Assembly: GCA_025355875.1 (NCBI GenBank) | Contig: JANXYV010000098.1 | Location: 1-38,941 of the forward strand | Length of the DNA stretch: 38,941 nucleotides | Source: Prolixibacteraceae bacterium | GTDB taxonomy: Bacteria; Bacteroidota; Bacteroidia; Bacteroidales; Prolixibacteraceae | Reading direction: 5' to 3' | Shown: positions 1-9,245 of the stretch, in pieces | Numbering within the stretch: the first letter of the stretch is position 1 | How the letters are laid out: every line of letters begins with the position of its first letter | Made by a program: the position numbers and the translations under genes | Notes under the pieces: generated by a model | Seen by the model: only the letters and a program-made list of their open reading frames with translations | The model's database searches: none | Told to the model about the DNA's origin: nothing

Positions 1-1087
1 CCTGAAGTTGGGCCGGATTATCAACGAAAATTACCCGGATGTAAAGGTAATATTAACCAGAAATACCGATGTTTTTGTCCCCTTGATCGACCGGTCTAAA
101 ATTGCCAATAAAAATAAAGCCGATCTGTTTATCTCACTTCATGCAAATATTTGCGGCACTCCCGCAACCCGTGGAACTGAAACTTTTTGCCTTGGCGTTG
201 CCCGGATGGAAGAAAACCTGGATGTTGCCAAGAAGGAAAATTCTGTTATTAAGCTCGAAGATGATTACTCAGTTACTTATGAAGGATTTGATCCGGATTC
301 TGACGTGTCTAACATCATGTTTGAAATGGCTCAGGAAACTTATTTGAAGCAAAGTTTAGATTTCGCAGATGATATTCAGCGTCAACTTCAGTCCAAAACC
401 GAGAGTCCGAACAGAGGCCCAAAACAAGCAGGATTTTTAGTTTTACGACTTTCGGCCATGCCAAGCGTTCTGGTTGAAACCGGATTTATCAGTAATACTT
501 CGGATTCACATTATCTGAATAGTGAGCTTGGTCAGCAAACCATTGCCCAATCTGTTTTTGAAGCGTTCAAGCGATTCAAAAATAAAAATTCAGGATCAAG
601 CAACGCGGTGATGACTGAAAACAAACCAGTTACCGAAAAATCTAAAAGCTCGTCGGTTAATCCTCCCCAAATCGAAAGTCAAAATAAGAAGGCGGAAATA
701 AAGACGCAAGGAAGCCCAGTTGCCAAGGTTGAAGAAAAGAAACCGGAACCCCAGATTCCTGAACATAAACCTGAAGTAAAACCTGCTGTAAAGAAAGAAG
801 CAAAACCGGAAATAAACCAGACTCCAGCTCAGGAAGATTCCTATTTTAGCGTTCAAATTGGGGCCAATATTACCCCGGTTGAACCCACTGCTGCCAATTT
901 TAAAGGATTAAAAGAAGTGCGGAGGGAAAAAACGGATAAATATTACCGGTACTTTGTAGGTAAAGAAATATCGGTTGAATCAATCACACCGGTCTGGGAA
1001 AAAATCAAGCTGAAATTTCCCCAGGCATTTATTGTTTCGTTTGTAAATGGGAAACGGATTATTCTGGATCAAAATACTGTCAAGTAA
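1..1087 (+). CDS. N-acetylmuramoyl-L-alanine amidase, 3' part (5' end outside window)
   Basis: The reading frame is already open at base 2, so the start lies upstream of the window. The visible part is an Amidase_3 zinc hydrolase that cleaves the lactyl-Ala amide bond in peptidoglycan during cell separation and remodelling. Numbering from base 8, the zinc-ligand His is in SLHAN (residue 45) and the catalytic Glu is in VETGFISN (residue 157). The first His and Glu ligands would lie upstream. After residue ~195 comes a Lys/Pro/Glu-rich linker, then a C-terminal domain (residues ~281-351, starting YFSVQIGA) resembling a SPOR peptidoglycan-binding domain. The protein should act in the periplasm. 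It is followed 88 bp later by an MCE gene, a pairing I recall as common in Bacteroidota. The family call is secure; the SPOR-like domain is likely. Confidence 0.9.
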   Translation, partial: LKLGRIINENYPDVKVILTRNTDVFVPLIDRSKIANKNKADLFISLHANICGTPATRGTETFCLGVARMEENLDVAKKENSVIKLEDDYSVTYEGFDPDSDVSNIMFEMAQETYLKQSLDFADDIQRQLQSKTESPNRGPKQAGFLVLRLSAMPSVLVETGFISNTSDSHYLNSELGQQTIAQSVFEAFKRFKNKNSGSSNAVMTENKPVTEKSKSSSVNPPQIESQNKKAEIKTQGSPVAKVEEKKPEPQIPEHKPEVKPAVKKEAKPEINQTPAQEDSYFSVQIGANITPVEPTAANFKGLKEVRREKTDKYYRYFVGKEISVESITPVWEKIKLKFPQAFIVSFVNGKRIILDQNTVK

Positions 1088-1116
1088 ACACATTTACCTG
1101 AAATTTTCAAAATCAA

Positions 1117-1148
1117 TTTGTTTTACTGCCCGATGCTGTTTAGCTTTG
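1117..1148 (+). promoter_or_regulatory. Bacteroidota-type promoter of the MCE gene
   Basis: A TTTG at 1117-1120 and a perfect TAnnTTTG element (TAGCTTTG, 1141-1148) are separated by 20 bp. This matches the -33/-7 consensus of the Bacteroidota primary sigma factor. Transcription would start about 1153-1156, leaving a leader of roughly 20 nt before the start at 1176. The MCE gene therefore probably has its own promoter besides any read-through from the amidase gene. Confidence 0.6.
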
Positions 1149-1175
1149 TAACCGAAAACAGACATAAAAAGAAAC

Positions 1176-2441
1176 ATGATAAAGATTTCAAAATACACCA
1201 AACTTGGCTTTCTTGTAATTGTCAGTTTAGTCCTGTTAATATGGGGCATTAACTTCCTGAAAGGAATCAATCTGCTCAAAAGAAGCAATACCTATTATGT
1301 AGTTTATGATAAGATAGATGGCTTGCTCAAATCAAGCTCTGTAACTATAAATGGCTTTCAGGTTGGACAAGTCATACAAATCGGATTTCTGAGCGACTAT
1401 TCTGGACGGATTTTAGTGACACTGGCTCTTACGGAGAAGGATTTCAAAATTGCAAAAGGTTCAACAGCCAAAATCATTTCCAGTGATATCATGGGAACAA
1501 AAACCATTCGTTTGGAGATAGTACATTCAGGCGAATACTATTCTCCTTATGACACCATACCGGGAACTACCGAGGAGGACCTGAAAGAACTGGTCAGCAT
1601 GCAGGTATTGCCTTTAAAGAAAAAAGCCGAAGAATTGATTGCTTCAATGGATTCGGCGCTGAACATTGTAACAGATGTTTTTAATAAGCGAACGCAGAAT
1701 AACCTGACCCAGAGTTTTGAAAATATTAATCGTACCATTGCCAGTATTGAATCGGCCTCTGCCGAGCTGAACAAAATCATGACCAGCGGGCATATCAGCT
1801 CCATTGTCGAAAACATCGACCAGGTAAGTGGTGCTTTCAGCAAAAATTCGTCTCAGATAAGTAACCTGATCAAAAACCTTTCCTCCTTGTCTGATTCGCT
1901 TTCAAAATTGAATGTAAGTCCTATTTTTGATCACATTAGTTCATCCATTGCTGGACTGGACACTATGATTCAAAAACTTAATTCAAAAGATAATTCTGCC
2001 GGCTTATTACTGAACGATCCTGTCTTGTATCAGAATCTGAGCAGTTTGACGGCCAGCCTTGATTTATTGCTAAAGGATGTGAAGAACAACCCGAAACGGT
2101 ATGTGCATTTTACCGCCTTAAAAATGGGGAAAGACGTTTATATAACAGCAAAACCTAACTCTTCGGAATCAAAGAACCAGATTACTTACAGAGTACACCT
2201 GATTTCTAGTCTCGATAAGTTATCGGTCGATTCTTCTCCTTTTCAAGGGTTGGGAACCATTGAAGAATTTAAAGTTGGTAAAACATATAATTATCTGACT
2301 GGCAGCACTTCCGACTTTTATACAGCCTCGAAACTTCTGGATATGGCAAGGACCAATTTCGCGGATGCCAAAGTGGTAGCTTTTAAGAATGGACACAGTA
2401 TTAAACTTGAAAAGGCAGTGAAACAACAATCAGGGAAGTAA
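1176..2441 (+). CDS. MlaD/MCE family lipid-transport substrate-binding protein
   Basis: 421 residues. A single N-terminal membrane anchor (about residues 9-28) is followed by one MCE domain (about 37-117, with SSSVTINGFQVGQV and the MGTKTIRLEI end). A long Ser/Asn/Ile-rich helical region follows (about 140-300), as in the hexameric MCE proteins that form lipid tunnels across the periplasm. Family members work with an MlaE-type permease and MlaF ATPase to move phospholipids between the membranes. Neither partner gene is in the window. A good promoter lies 28 bp upstream. The C-terminal ~110 residues (from about 310) form a small extra domain I do not recognise. The family call is secure; substrate and direction of transport cannot be told. 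Confidence 0.85.
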   Translation: MIKISKYTKLGFLVIVSLVLLIWGINFLKGINLLKRSNTYYVVYDKIDGLLKSSSVTINGFQVGQVIQIGFLSDYSGRILVTLALTEKDFKIAKGSTAKIISSDIMGTKTIRLEIVHSGEYYSPYDTIPGTTEEDLKELVSMQVLPLKKKAEELIASMDSALNIVTDVFNKRTQNNLTQSFENINRTIASIESASAELNKIMTSGHISSIVENIDQVSGAFSKNSSQISNLIKNLSSLSDSLSKLNVSPIFDHISSSIAGLDTMIQKLNSKDNSAGLLLNDPVLYQNLSSLTASLDLLLKDVKNNPKRYVHFTALKMGKDVYITAKPNSSESKNQITYRVHLISSLDKLSVDSSPFQGLGTIEEFKVGKTYNYLTGSTSDFYTASKLLDMARTNFADAKVVAFKNGHSIKLEKAVKQQSGK

Positions 2442-2465
2442 AAAACATCGAACCTGCTTACTTAG

Positions 2466-3059
2466 CTATTTGGGCAAAGAAGCAGGATGACAAAAACAAT
2501 GGATCAGGTGGTCATTCACCATTCCGGTTGCCTGCATATGAGAGTAAATAATGGTTGATCCAACAAATTTAAACCCTCTTTTTTTCAAATCGGAGCTGAT
2601 CTGATCGGAGAGTTTGGTACTTGCAGGTATTTCGGAATTTGATTTGCGATTATTAACGATGGGTTGCCCATTCACAAATGCCCAGATGTATTCGTCGAAA
2701 CTTCCAAACTCAGCCGCAATCTCCAGGAAATGTTTTGCATTGGATATACTCGCCTCAATCTTGAGTCTGTTCCGGATTATCCCCGGATTTGACATGAGTT
2801 CGTCGATTTTGCGCTGATCGTACCTGGCCACTTTACAGACATCAAACCCATCATACGCTTTTCTGAATTCTTCCCTTTTATTGAGTATGGTTTGCCAGCT
2901 CAAACCGGCCTGCATTCCTTCCATGATCAGGAATTCAAATAACTTCTGATCATCATGCAAGGGTTTTCCCCATTCTTCATCATGGTATTTCGCCATCAGG
3001 TCATTTTTCTGTCCCCATGCACACCGGTCATCCAGGATTTCATTTTCCATAGTAGTCAT
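2466..3059 (-). CDS. tag: DNA-3-methyladenine glycosylase I
   Basis: 197 residues, the usual length for Tag, a base-excision repair enzyme that removes 3-methyladenine from alkylated DNA. The zinc ligands of the family are all present: Cys13 and His26 near the N-terminus (CAWG and YHDEEWG) and His184 and Cys188 near the end (NDHLIHCFC). The substrate-pocket motif GLSWQTILNKREEFRKAY is intact. The start chosen is the first ATG of the frame; a second in-frame ATG lies three codons on, and both leave the zinc Cys in place. The gene stands alone, converging on the MCE gene (24 bp between ends) and diverging from the TPR gene. Confidence 0.95.
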   Translation of the reverse strand: MTTMENEILDDRCAWGQKNDLMAKYHDEEWGKPLHDDQKLFEFLIMEGMQAGLSWQTILNKREEFRKAYDGFDVCKVARYDQRKIDELMSNPGIIRNRLKIEASISNAKHFLEIAAEFGSFDEYIWAFVNGQPIVNNRKSNSEIPASTKLSDQISSDLKKRGFKFVGSTIIYSHMQATGMVNDHLIHCFCHPASLPK

Positions 3060-3182
3060 TCATTTTCAGATCATTAATCAGAGAAAAGTCAAACAATAAA
3101 GGAGCAGCAAATTCTCTTTGTGGTTAAACTTGCGAAAAAATATTTAAAAAAAGCGAAAAGAAAGTCGTTCGTGCTAAAATAT

Positions 3183-3190
3183 TATTTTTG
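3183..3190 (+). promoter_or_regulatory. -7 element upstream of the TPR gene
   Basis: A perfect TAnnTTTG match (TATTTTTG) lies 20 bp before the ATG at 3210. No clean TTTG -33 box is visible at the usual distance, so support is partial. If real, transcription would start near 3196, which rules out the upstream GTG at 3120 and the ATG at 3192 as starts. Confidence 0.4.
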
Positions 3191-3209
3191 CATGACTAAA
3201 TTGCACCGC

Positions 3210-5171
3210 ATGAAGAAATTGATTATTGTTATATTCCTGCTTTCTTACAATCTGACATTCAGTCAGTTGAATATAGATCATTATATCGAGGTGGGTGAAA
3301 CCCTGATCCAGATTGGGAATTATGTTGGTGCGATTGAAAACTTCAACATCGTGATCACTTTCAGACCCCATTTACCTGAACCCTATTATTTCAGGGCAGT
3401 AGCCAAACATCAGCTTGAAGATTACCGGGGAGCAATCAAAGATTATAATGCGGCCATTGATATTAAGCCTTTCTATCCGGATGCTTTTATGAACCGGGGG
3501 CTGGCCTATTTGCAGCTAAATGATTACAAAAGAGCAATCGAAGATTATGACCGTGCCATCGAACTGGATCCCAATAATTCCAACATATATAACAACCGTG
3601 GAATTGCAAAAGCTTCAATCAAAGATATTGACGGGGCTATCTCCGACTATGATAAAGCACTTCAAATCAATCCGAAATTCACCAACAGCTACATTAACCG
3701 CAGCAATGCCCGCCTGATGAAAAACGATATCCGCGGAGCCATCAAAGATTTGAACCAGGCAATCATTATCCGCCCACATTATTCAAGCGCTTATCTGTTA
3801 CGAGGATTGGCCCGGTTCGAACTCAACGATTACGCGGCAGCACTTCGCGATTTTGACCAATGTCTGAAATTAGATCCCAAAAGTGCAAACGCCTACAATA
3901 ACCGGGGTATCGTAAAGCAAAAACTTGAAGATTATAAGGGAGCGATTGTCGACTATAATTTCGCCCTGCAACTCGATCCTACGATGGCAAGCGCCTATAT
4001 GAACCGGGGTATGGCCAAAGAAATGCTGAAATTGCCCGGCTTTGATGCCGATTATGCTATAGCCGCCAAACTTGATCCAAAATTTGCCTTGAACACCAAA
4101 AAGACAGAATACCAGACCCCAACACAGGCCAATCCGAAAGCCAGCCAAACGACTCCACAATCGCAAGCTCAAAATCAGAATCCATCACAAACTGCTGCAA
4201 CACAAACCGCACCAAATCAAACAACTACAGCTCAAAACAACAACGTTTCGGCCAGTCAGAATGATCTGGTCCAGGATTCAGAACAAAAAAAAGAGACCAA
4301 AGAAGAACGTGATCGCCGAAGATACCGTCTTACCTTGGCCGATTCCCAAAATATGCCTCTGAACAAGGCCGAAACCATCGACGACGGACGTATACAAAAC
4401 AAAAACATTGTCATCGATTTGCAGCCCATATTTATCTTGTCGTCGTACAACAAGTTCGGTTCGGAATACATTCATTCACAATACTATAATCTGGAACTCG
4501 AAACAATTAATAACTTCAATAACTACAATCCGGTAATTTCAATATCGAACAAACCGGATGAAGTGCTTACTGAAGTTTTCAAAAACAACATCCTTTTCTT
4601 CAACGAAAAGATTAAAATTAATGGTAACGAGAGCCTGAATTATCTGAGTAGAGGCATTTTCTATTCGCTCATCAATGAATTGACACTTTCGATGAACGAC
4701 ATTAACAAATCGATCAGCCTGAATGACAAAAATTTACTGGCATATTTCTCACGGGCCAACTGCCGTATGGAGATTACAGAACAGTTTGATCAGGTTAAGC
4801 AAACTTCGGAGGCCATCAATGTACCTTTGAAAAACACCCCAAAGCAAAACCAGGTCACAACGGTTGAAACGGTTACTGACTACAGCGAAATAATGAAAGA
4901 CTATGCGACCTGTCTTCAATTAAATCCAAAATTTGCATTTGCCTATTTCAATCAGTCATTTGTAAAATGCAAACTCCGCGACTACGAAGGAGCACTTGCT
5001 GATTTAAACAAAGCCATAGATATTGAAAAAGATTTTGCTGAAGCATATTTTAACCGAGGTTTGACAAAAATTTACCTCGACGACGTTGAAGGTGGAGCCA
5101 TGGATTTAAGCAAGGCTGGCGAACTTGGCATCCAGGATGCCTACAATATAATTAAAAGGTATTGCAATTAG
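3210..5171 (+). CDS. Secreted tetratricopeptide-repeat protein
   Basis: 653 residues from the ATG at 3210. This start gives a normal signal peptide (MKKLIIVIFLLSYNLTFS, cleavage before Q) and sits just after a -7 promoter element; the frame is open back to 3120 but without a signal-like start. About eight consecutive 34-residue TPRs follow (with repeated NRG and A..DY..A....P motifs). Next comes a Gln/Thr/Asn/Pro-rich low-complexity linker (about 4120-4260 in DNA), a middle segment of unknown fold, and a second set of about three TPRs at the C-terminus. TPRs bind protein partners, so this is probably a periplasmic or outer-membrane scaffold; the partner is unknown. It lies 28 bp upstream of rarA in the same direction, so read-through is possible but a functional link is not implied. 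Confidence 0.8.
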   Translation: MKKLIIVIFLLSYNLTFSQLNIDHYIEVGETLIQIGNYVGAIENFNIVITFRPHLPEPYYFRAVAKHQLEDYRGAIKDYNAAIDIKPFYPDAFMNRGLAYLQLNDYKRAIEDYDRAIELDPNNSNIYNNRGIAKASIKDIDGAISDYDKALQINPKFTNSYINRSNARLMKNDIRGAIKDLNQAIIIRPHYSSAYLLRGLARFELNDYAAALRDFDQCLKLDPKSANAYNNRGIVKQKLEDYKGAIVDYNFALQLDPTMASAYMNRGMAKEMLKLPGFDADYAIAAKLDPKFALNTKKTEYQTPTQANPKASQTTPQSQAQNQNPSQTAATQTAPNQTTTAQNNNVSASQNDLVQDSEQKKETKEERDRRRYRLTLADSQNMPLNKAETIDDGRIQNKNIVIDLQPIFILSSYNKFGSEYIHSQYYNLELETINNFNNYNPVISISNKPDEVLTEVFKNNILFFNEKIKINGNESLNYLSRGIFYSLINELTLSMNDINKSISLNDKNLLAYFSRANCRMEITEQFDQVKQTSEAINVPLKNTPKQNQVTTVETVTDYSEIMKDYATCLQLNPKFAFAYFNQSFVKCKLRDYEGALADLNKAIDIEKDFAEAYFNRGLTKIYLDDVEGGAMDLSKAGELGIQDAYNIIKRYCN

Positions 5172-5199
5172 CCATACCTTTATCCCAGGATATCAGTAG

Positions 5200-6486
5200 A
5201 TGATACAAAACGTAAATCAACCTTTAGCTGAACGATTGCGCCCGGGCACACTCGACGATTACATAGGACAGGAGCACCTGATCGGTGAAGGGGCCGTTTT
5301 ACGAAAGATGATCGAATCGGGTAAAATATCCTCCTTCCTGCTTTGGGGCCCTCCGGGAGTTGGCAAGACTACCCTAGCCAAAATCATTGCAAACACTCTG
5401 AACCGTCCGTTTTATACGTTGAGCGCCATAAATTCCGGAGTCAAAGACATCCGCGACGTGATTGAAAAATCGCAGCGAAACCAGTTTTTCAGTCACCCCA
5501 ATCCCATCCTCTTTATTGATGAGATTCACCGTTTCAGCAAAGCACAGCAAGACTCTTTGCTTGGCGCAGTCGAACAGGGAATTATAACCCTGATCGGAGC
5601 CACCACCGAGAATCCATCGTTTGAAGTCATTTCACCGCTTCTATCCCGCTGCCAGGTCTATGTATTGAAACATCTTGATAAAGCTGATTTACTAAGGATT
5701 GTATCACTTGCATTGACCAAAGACCCCTATTTGAAAACCAAAGACATACGGATTGAAGAAGATGAAGCTTTGCTTCGTTTTTCAGGTGGTGATGCGCGCA
5801 AACTGCTAAATGTACTGGAATTGGTTGTTAATTCCGACGAAGAAGAAATCATCACAATTACCAATGACAAAGTGATCGACCGGCTGCAGAACAACATGGC
5901 CATGTACGATAAAAACGGAGAAATGCACTACGACATCATTTCTGCATTTATTAAAAGCATGCGTGGCAGCGATCCTGATGCTTCGGTTTACTGGCTGGCA
6001 CGGATGATTGAAGGCGGTGAAGATGTCAAGTTTATTGCCCGACGCATGTTAATTCTGGCTGCCGAAGATATTGGCCTGGCTAATCCAAATGCCTTGCTGC
6101 TCGCTCAGGGCACTTTTGACGCAGTTCATAAAATCGGACATCCTGAGGCACGAATCATCCTCTCTCAATGCGCTATTTACCTGGCAACCTCAGCAAAAAG
6201 CAATTCGGCATATGTGGCCATCGACGATGCGCTGGCTTTGGTCAAATCGACCGGCGACCTTCCCGTACCATTGCATATCCGGAACGCACCAACAAAACTA
6301 ATGAAAGAATTGGGTTACGGCAAAGAATACAAATACGCTCATTCATTTAAAGATAATTTTGTCGATCAGGATTTTTTACCTTCTGAAATAAAAAATCAAA
6401 AGCTGTATACTCCGCAAAACAATCCGCTGGAACTAAAAATCCTGGAGCGTCTGAAAAGCCTTTGGGGAAAACGTTACGATAAATAA
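5200..6486 (+). CDS. rarA: Replication-associated recombination protein A (AAA+ ATPase)
   Basis: 428 residues, typical of RarA/MgsA, the bacterial relative of eukaryotic WRNIP1/Mgs1, which acts at stalled replication forks. Visible motifs are Walker A GPPGVGKT (residues 50-57), Walker B FIDEIHRF (105-112), sensor-1 region [10 protein letters not shown], the arginine finger in LLSRC, and the sensor-2 motif GGDARKLLN. The C-terminal half has the family's tetramerisation region ([18 protein letters not shown] and [18 protein letters not shown]). The gene starts 28 bp after the TPR gene. No residues are missing and the length is normal. Confidence 0.95.
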   Translation: MIQNVNQPLAERLRPGTLDDYIGQEHLIGEGAVLRKMIESGKISSFLLWGPPGVGKTTLAKIIANTLNRPFYTLSAINSGVKDIRDVIEKSQRNQFFSHPNPILFIDEIHRFSKAQQDSLLGAVEQGIITLIGATTENPSFEVISPLLSRCQVYVLKHLDKADLLRIVSLALTKDPYLKTKDIRIEEDEALLRFSGGDARKLLNVLELVVNSDEEEIITITNDKVIDRLQNNMAMYDKNGEMHYDIISAFIKSMRGSDPDASVYWLARMIEGGEDVKFIARRMLILAAEDIGLANPNALLLAQGTFDAVHKIGHPEARIILSQCAIYLATSAKSNSAYVAIDDALALVKSTGDLPVPLHIRNAPTKLMKELGYGKEYKYAHSFKDNFVDQDFLPSEIKNQKLYTPQNNPLELKILERLKSLWGKRYDK

Positions 6487-6623
6487 AGGGATACGAAGAA
6501 GAAAAAGTGATCTTCCTCTCCCAATTAATCCACAAAAATCCGCAAAGTATTGTTACAAAACGATTAAAATTAGAAGAATTTTAGAAAAAAAAAGACTAGT
6601 TTCGCGCTGACTAATCGCCACCA

Positions 6624-7376
6624 ATGGAACTAATCAGAAATTGCCTTTCACCTTTCAGAAAAGTAACTTTAGCCGATTTGGACAAAGTTAAACTGATGAA
6701 CAGGGTAGACCTGAAGTTTTGCCTTCATGTCTCAAAATTACCGGCCATTCTGGAAGCCATCCGGTCGGAGTATTCAGTCTTGCAGATTAATGACGAAACA
6801 GTCTTCCAATACGACACTACTTATTTCGATACTCCTGACGACCAAATGTTTCTTTGCCATCACAATGGAAGGTCAAACCGATTCAAAATCAGGGTTAGAA
6901 GTTATGTTGAATCACATCTTAACTTCCTCGAGATTAAACTTAAAAACAATGTTGGCCGAACCTCAAAAGAGCGGATTGTAAAGCAAGAATTCAGACCTGA
7001 ATTCACAAATTTTGAATTAGATTTCCTGGAAAACAGATCTCCTTTTTCCGGGCTCCATCTGGTGCCAAAAATCGGCAGTTTCTTTAAACGGTTTACCTTG
7101 GTTAACAATCAGTTCACTGAACGGATAACCATCGATATCTGCCCGGGATTCAAGAATTCTGAAAAAGAAATAACCCTGGACAAACTCGTGATTATTGAGG
7201 TAAAACAAGATAAATCCAACGATCATTCTCCGATAAGCAAAGTTTTGCGAACTCACCAAATACGAAAAGAGGGTTTTAGCAAATATTGTGTTGGCAGGTC
7301 TTTGCTTGAAGAGAATATTAAAAAAAATAATTTCAAACCAATCCTCCTGAAAATCAAGAGAGAATACCTAAACTAA
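6624..7376 (+). CDS. VTC-domain protein (polyphosphate polymerase-like)
   Basis: 250 residues. The protein has the tunnel-fold VTC domain found in the yeast polyphosphate polymerase Vtc4 and its bacterial relatives. The basic strand motif MNRVDLKF (residues 25-32) stands for the RxExK motif. Further basic residues lie on alternating strands (RFKIRVRSY, FLEIKLK, SKERIVK), and an acidic IIEVKQDK strand (~191-198) follows, as expected for nucleotide and phosphate binding with a metal. Bacterial members are usually soluble and paired with a DUF4956 membrane protein, exactly as here (10 bp gap). Whether this one makes polyphosphate or binds another triphosphate compound cannot be read from sequence. 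Confidence 0.8.
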   Translation: MELIRNCLSPFRKVTLADLDKVKLMNRVDLKFCLHVSKLPAILEAIRSEYSVLQINDETVFQYDTTYFDTPDDQMFLCHHNGRSNRFKIRVRSYVESHLNFLEIKLKNNVGRTSKERIVKQEFRPEFTNFELDFLENRSPFSGLHLVPKIGSFFKRFTLVNNQFTERITIDICPGFKNSEKEITLDKLVIIEVKQDKSNDHSPISKVLRTHQIRKEGFSKYCVGRSLLEENIKKNNFKPILLKIKREYLN

Positions 7377-7386
7377 ACGATTAACC

Positions 7387-8067
7387 ATGCATCTTCTGAG
7401 TATCTTACTACAAAACATTTCCGACACCGAAGGATTGAGACTTTTTGGAATGAAGTTGATCAATGTCGAAGATTTCGTTTCATTATTAGTTCGTTTTTCA
7501 CTGAACCTGATTGTGATCATTGTGATCGTGGTTGGGCTTTATGCAAAAAACAGCCGCCGAAAAGATTTCTATTTCAGTTACATTGCCATCAGTATCGGCA
7601 TCTTCCTATTGTGTTTCTTGTTGGCAAATGTCAAAATGGAACTCGGTTTTGCATTAGGACTCTTTGCGGTTTTCAGCATCATCCGATATCGCACCGATTC
7701 CATACCTATCAAGGAAATGACCTACTTGTTTGTCGTCATTATAGTTTCGGTCATCAATGCCTTGGCCAATAAAAAAATCAGCTATGCCGAATTGATCACG
7801 ACCAACTTACTGATTGTTGGCGGCTTGTACATCATGGAAAAAATATTGAATTTGCGCCAGGAGTTATCTTACCGGATACTTTATGAAAAAATTGAAAATG
7901 TGCAAACCGGGCGCGAAGAAGAATTGCTTGCTGATCTGAAACTTCGGACCGGTATCAATATCACTAGATTTGAAATAGAACGTATTGATTTCCTGAGAGA
8001 TGTGGCCTATATCAATATCTATTTTGATATCAATGGCAAAAAGAAGCTGAATGGCAATGAAAACTAA
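7387..8067 (+). CDS. DUF4956 membrane protein, partner of the VTC protein
   Basis: 226 residues with about four to five hydrophobic segments (roughly 35-52, 63-81, 85-98, 112-127, 137-150), then a soluble C-terminal domain of ~70 residues (ERIDFLRDVAYINIYF). The core LGFALGLFAVFSIIRYRTD is the signature I associate with DUF4956. This family repeatedly neighbours VTC-domain genes, so an inner-membrane channel or anchor for polyphosphate or another product is the favoured guess, without direct proof. The gene is 10 bp after the VTC gene and overlaps the next gene by 17 bp, pointing to translational coupling. Confidence 0.75.
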   Translation: MHLLSILLQNISDTEGLRLFGMKLINVEDFVSLLVRFSLNLIVIIVIVVGLYAKNSRRKDFYFSYIAISIGIFLLCFLLANVKMELGFALGLFAVFSIIRYRTDSIPIKEMTYLFVVIIVSVINALANKKISYAELITTNLLIVGGLYIMEKILNLRQELSYRILYEKIENVQTGREEELLADLKLRTGINITRFEIERIDFLRDVAYINIYFDINGKKKLNGNEN

Positions 8068-8740
8068 ACTTTTGTTGCTTTTCGTCCTATTCCCCTTCAC
8101 GTTTTCTGCATACGCGCAAAAATTTCCTGCCACCTGGATTGAGCTTGGAGTCAGCAAAAAAATTGGGAAAAACCTGAAGATTGAATTCAACCCTGAGCTG
8201 AGGTTGCTGGATAGTTTAAAGATGGATTGTTATATTCTGGAAGGTGGCCTTTCATATAAACTGCACAAATACCTTACCCTTGCCAGTTATTACAGGTACG
8301 AGGAGGTTTACAAGTATAAGAAAAAATCGGGTGACCTGAAAGGAACGGAGTCATTGAGTCTGCTTGCTTTCGAAGCAAAGACCGGAATTGACGTGAAACG
8401 ATTCAATTTTCAGTTCCGGCTACGGTTTACTCAGGGATTATTTAATAACAATAACGCCTCCGAAATTCGGTACCGGTTCAAAATCGATTACGACCTCAAA
8501 AAATACAAATTGATTCCTTATGCTTCCGTTGAGTTTTTCCACGACTATCTGGTATTCCCGGTCGAAAGGGAAAACATTTCAGGACAATTTAAAGGCATTG
8601 ATAAAATCAGGTATACCGCGGGAGTTTCTTATGCAATTAATAAAAACAATGAGGCAACCATTTTTTACCGGATACAGGATAACAGGATAAAGGACCAAAC
8701 TGCAAATATTCTGGGATTAGGTTATAGCTTTGACTTTTAA
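8051..8740 (+). CDS. DUF2490 outer-membrane beta-barrel protein
   Basis: 229 residues. It has a signal peptide (cleavage after SAYA, before QKFP), then repeated amphipathic beta strands rich in Tyr, Lys and Arg, ending in Phe (YSFDF), as typical for outer-membrane barrels. The pattern matches DUF2490. The start at 8051 lies inside the preceding gene; an alternative start two codons on (8057) gives an equally good signal. As the third gene of the VTC/DUF4956 unit it may be the outer-membrane member of the same system; that role is inference from position only. Confidence 0.75.
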   Translation: MAMKTKLLLLFVLFPFTFSAYAQKFPATWIELGVSKKIGKNLKIEFNPELRLLDSLKMDCYILEGGLSYKLHKYLTLASYYRYEEVYKYKKKSGDLKGTESLSLLAFEAKTGIDVKRFNFQFRLRFTQGLFNNNNASEIRYRFKIDYDLKKYKLIPYASVEFFHDYLVFPVERENISGQFKGIDKIRYTAGVSYAINKNNEATIFYRIQDNRIKDQTANILGLGYSFDF

Positions 8741-8813
8741 TATCCAGTTTAAAAAACTGAAACGACTTTTTTTCCAGCTGGTTCTGATCTGAAAGTCATT
8801 AAACATACTAAAA

Positions 8814-9221
8814 ATGGAAAACAGGAGAAAGTTTGTGCAAAGAATAGCTGCCGGCATGGCAGCAACCGGGATTCTGTACGTGCCTGCAAAAGCGTTTGCA
8901 GGCGAAGCCCAAATCAAAAATACATTTGTACATCATGTTTTCTTTTGGCTGAAGGATCCGAAGAATCCTGAAGTCCGTAAGCAATTCGAAAAAGGTCTGA
9001 GCGATTTAATCAAAGTTCCCCTGATTCAGTCTTACCACATTGGCAAACCGGTAGAATCAACGCGTGAAGTGGTCGACGATACATTCACCTATTCGTATAT
9101 GGCTTTCTTTAAAAGCAAAGAAGACCAGACGGCTTATCAAACTCATCCGATCCACCTTAAATTTGTGGAAGATTGCCAGCACCTTTGGGAAAAGGTAATC
9201 GTGTATGATGCGATGGACTGA
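8814..9221 (+). CDS. Dabb (stress-response A/B-barrel) protein with twin-arginine-like signal
   Basis: 135 residues. The N-terminus (NRRKFVQRIAAGMAATG, cleavage near AKAFAG) looks like a Tat signal. The mature part is a small Dabb ferredoxin-like barrel: VHHVFFWLKDP, the HIGKPVES strand, TYSYMAFFKSKEDQTAYQTHPIHLKFVE and WEKVIVYD. Family members are dimeric and some are cofactor-free cyclases or bind hydrophobic ligands; the substrate here is unknown. A periplasmic Dabb protein is less usual than a cytosolic one. It stands alone, 73 bp after the DUF2490 gene, and converges on the SpmA/B-like gene. Confidence 0.8.
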   Translation: MENRRKFVQRIAAGMAATGILYVPAKAFAGEAQIKNTFVHHVFFWLKDPKNPEVRKQFEKGLSDLIKVPLIQSYHIGKPVESTREVVDDTFTYSYMAFFKSKEDQTAYQTHPIHLKFVEDCQHLWEKVIVYDAMD

Positions 9222-9245
9222 TAATAGAGGAAAAGGAAAAGTGTA

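Noticed and set aside
6550-6605. A promoter for the VTC unit
   Set aside because: TAGTTTCG misses the consensus at one base and the nearest TTG is too far upstream.
8745-8775. A terminator after the DUF2490 gene
   Set aside because: The CAGTTT/AAACTG stem is only 6 AT-rich bp and the T-run is 8 bp away, too weak to list.
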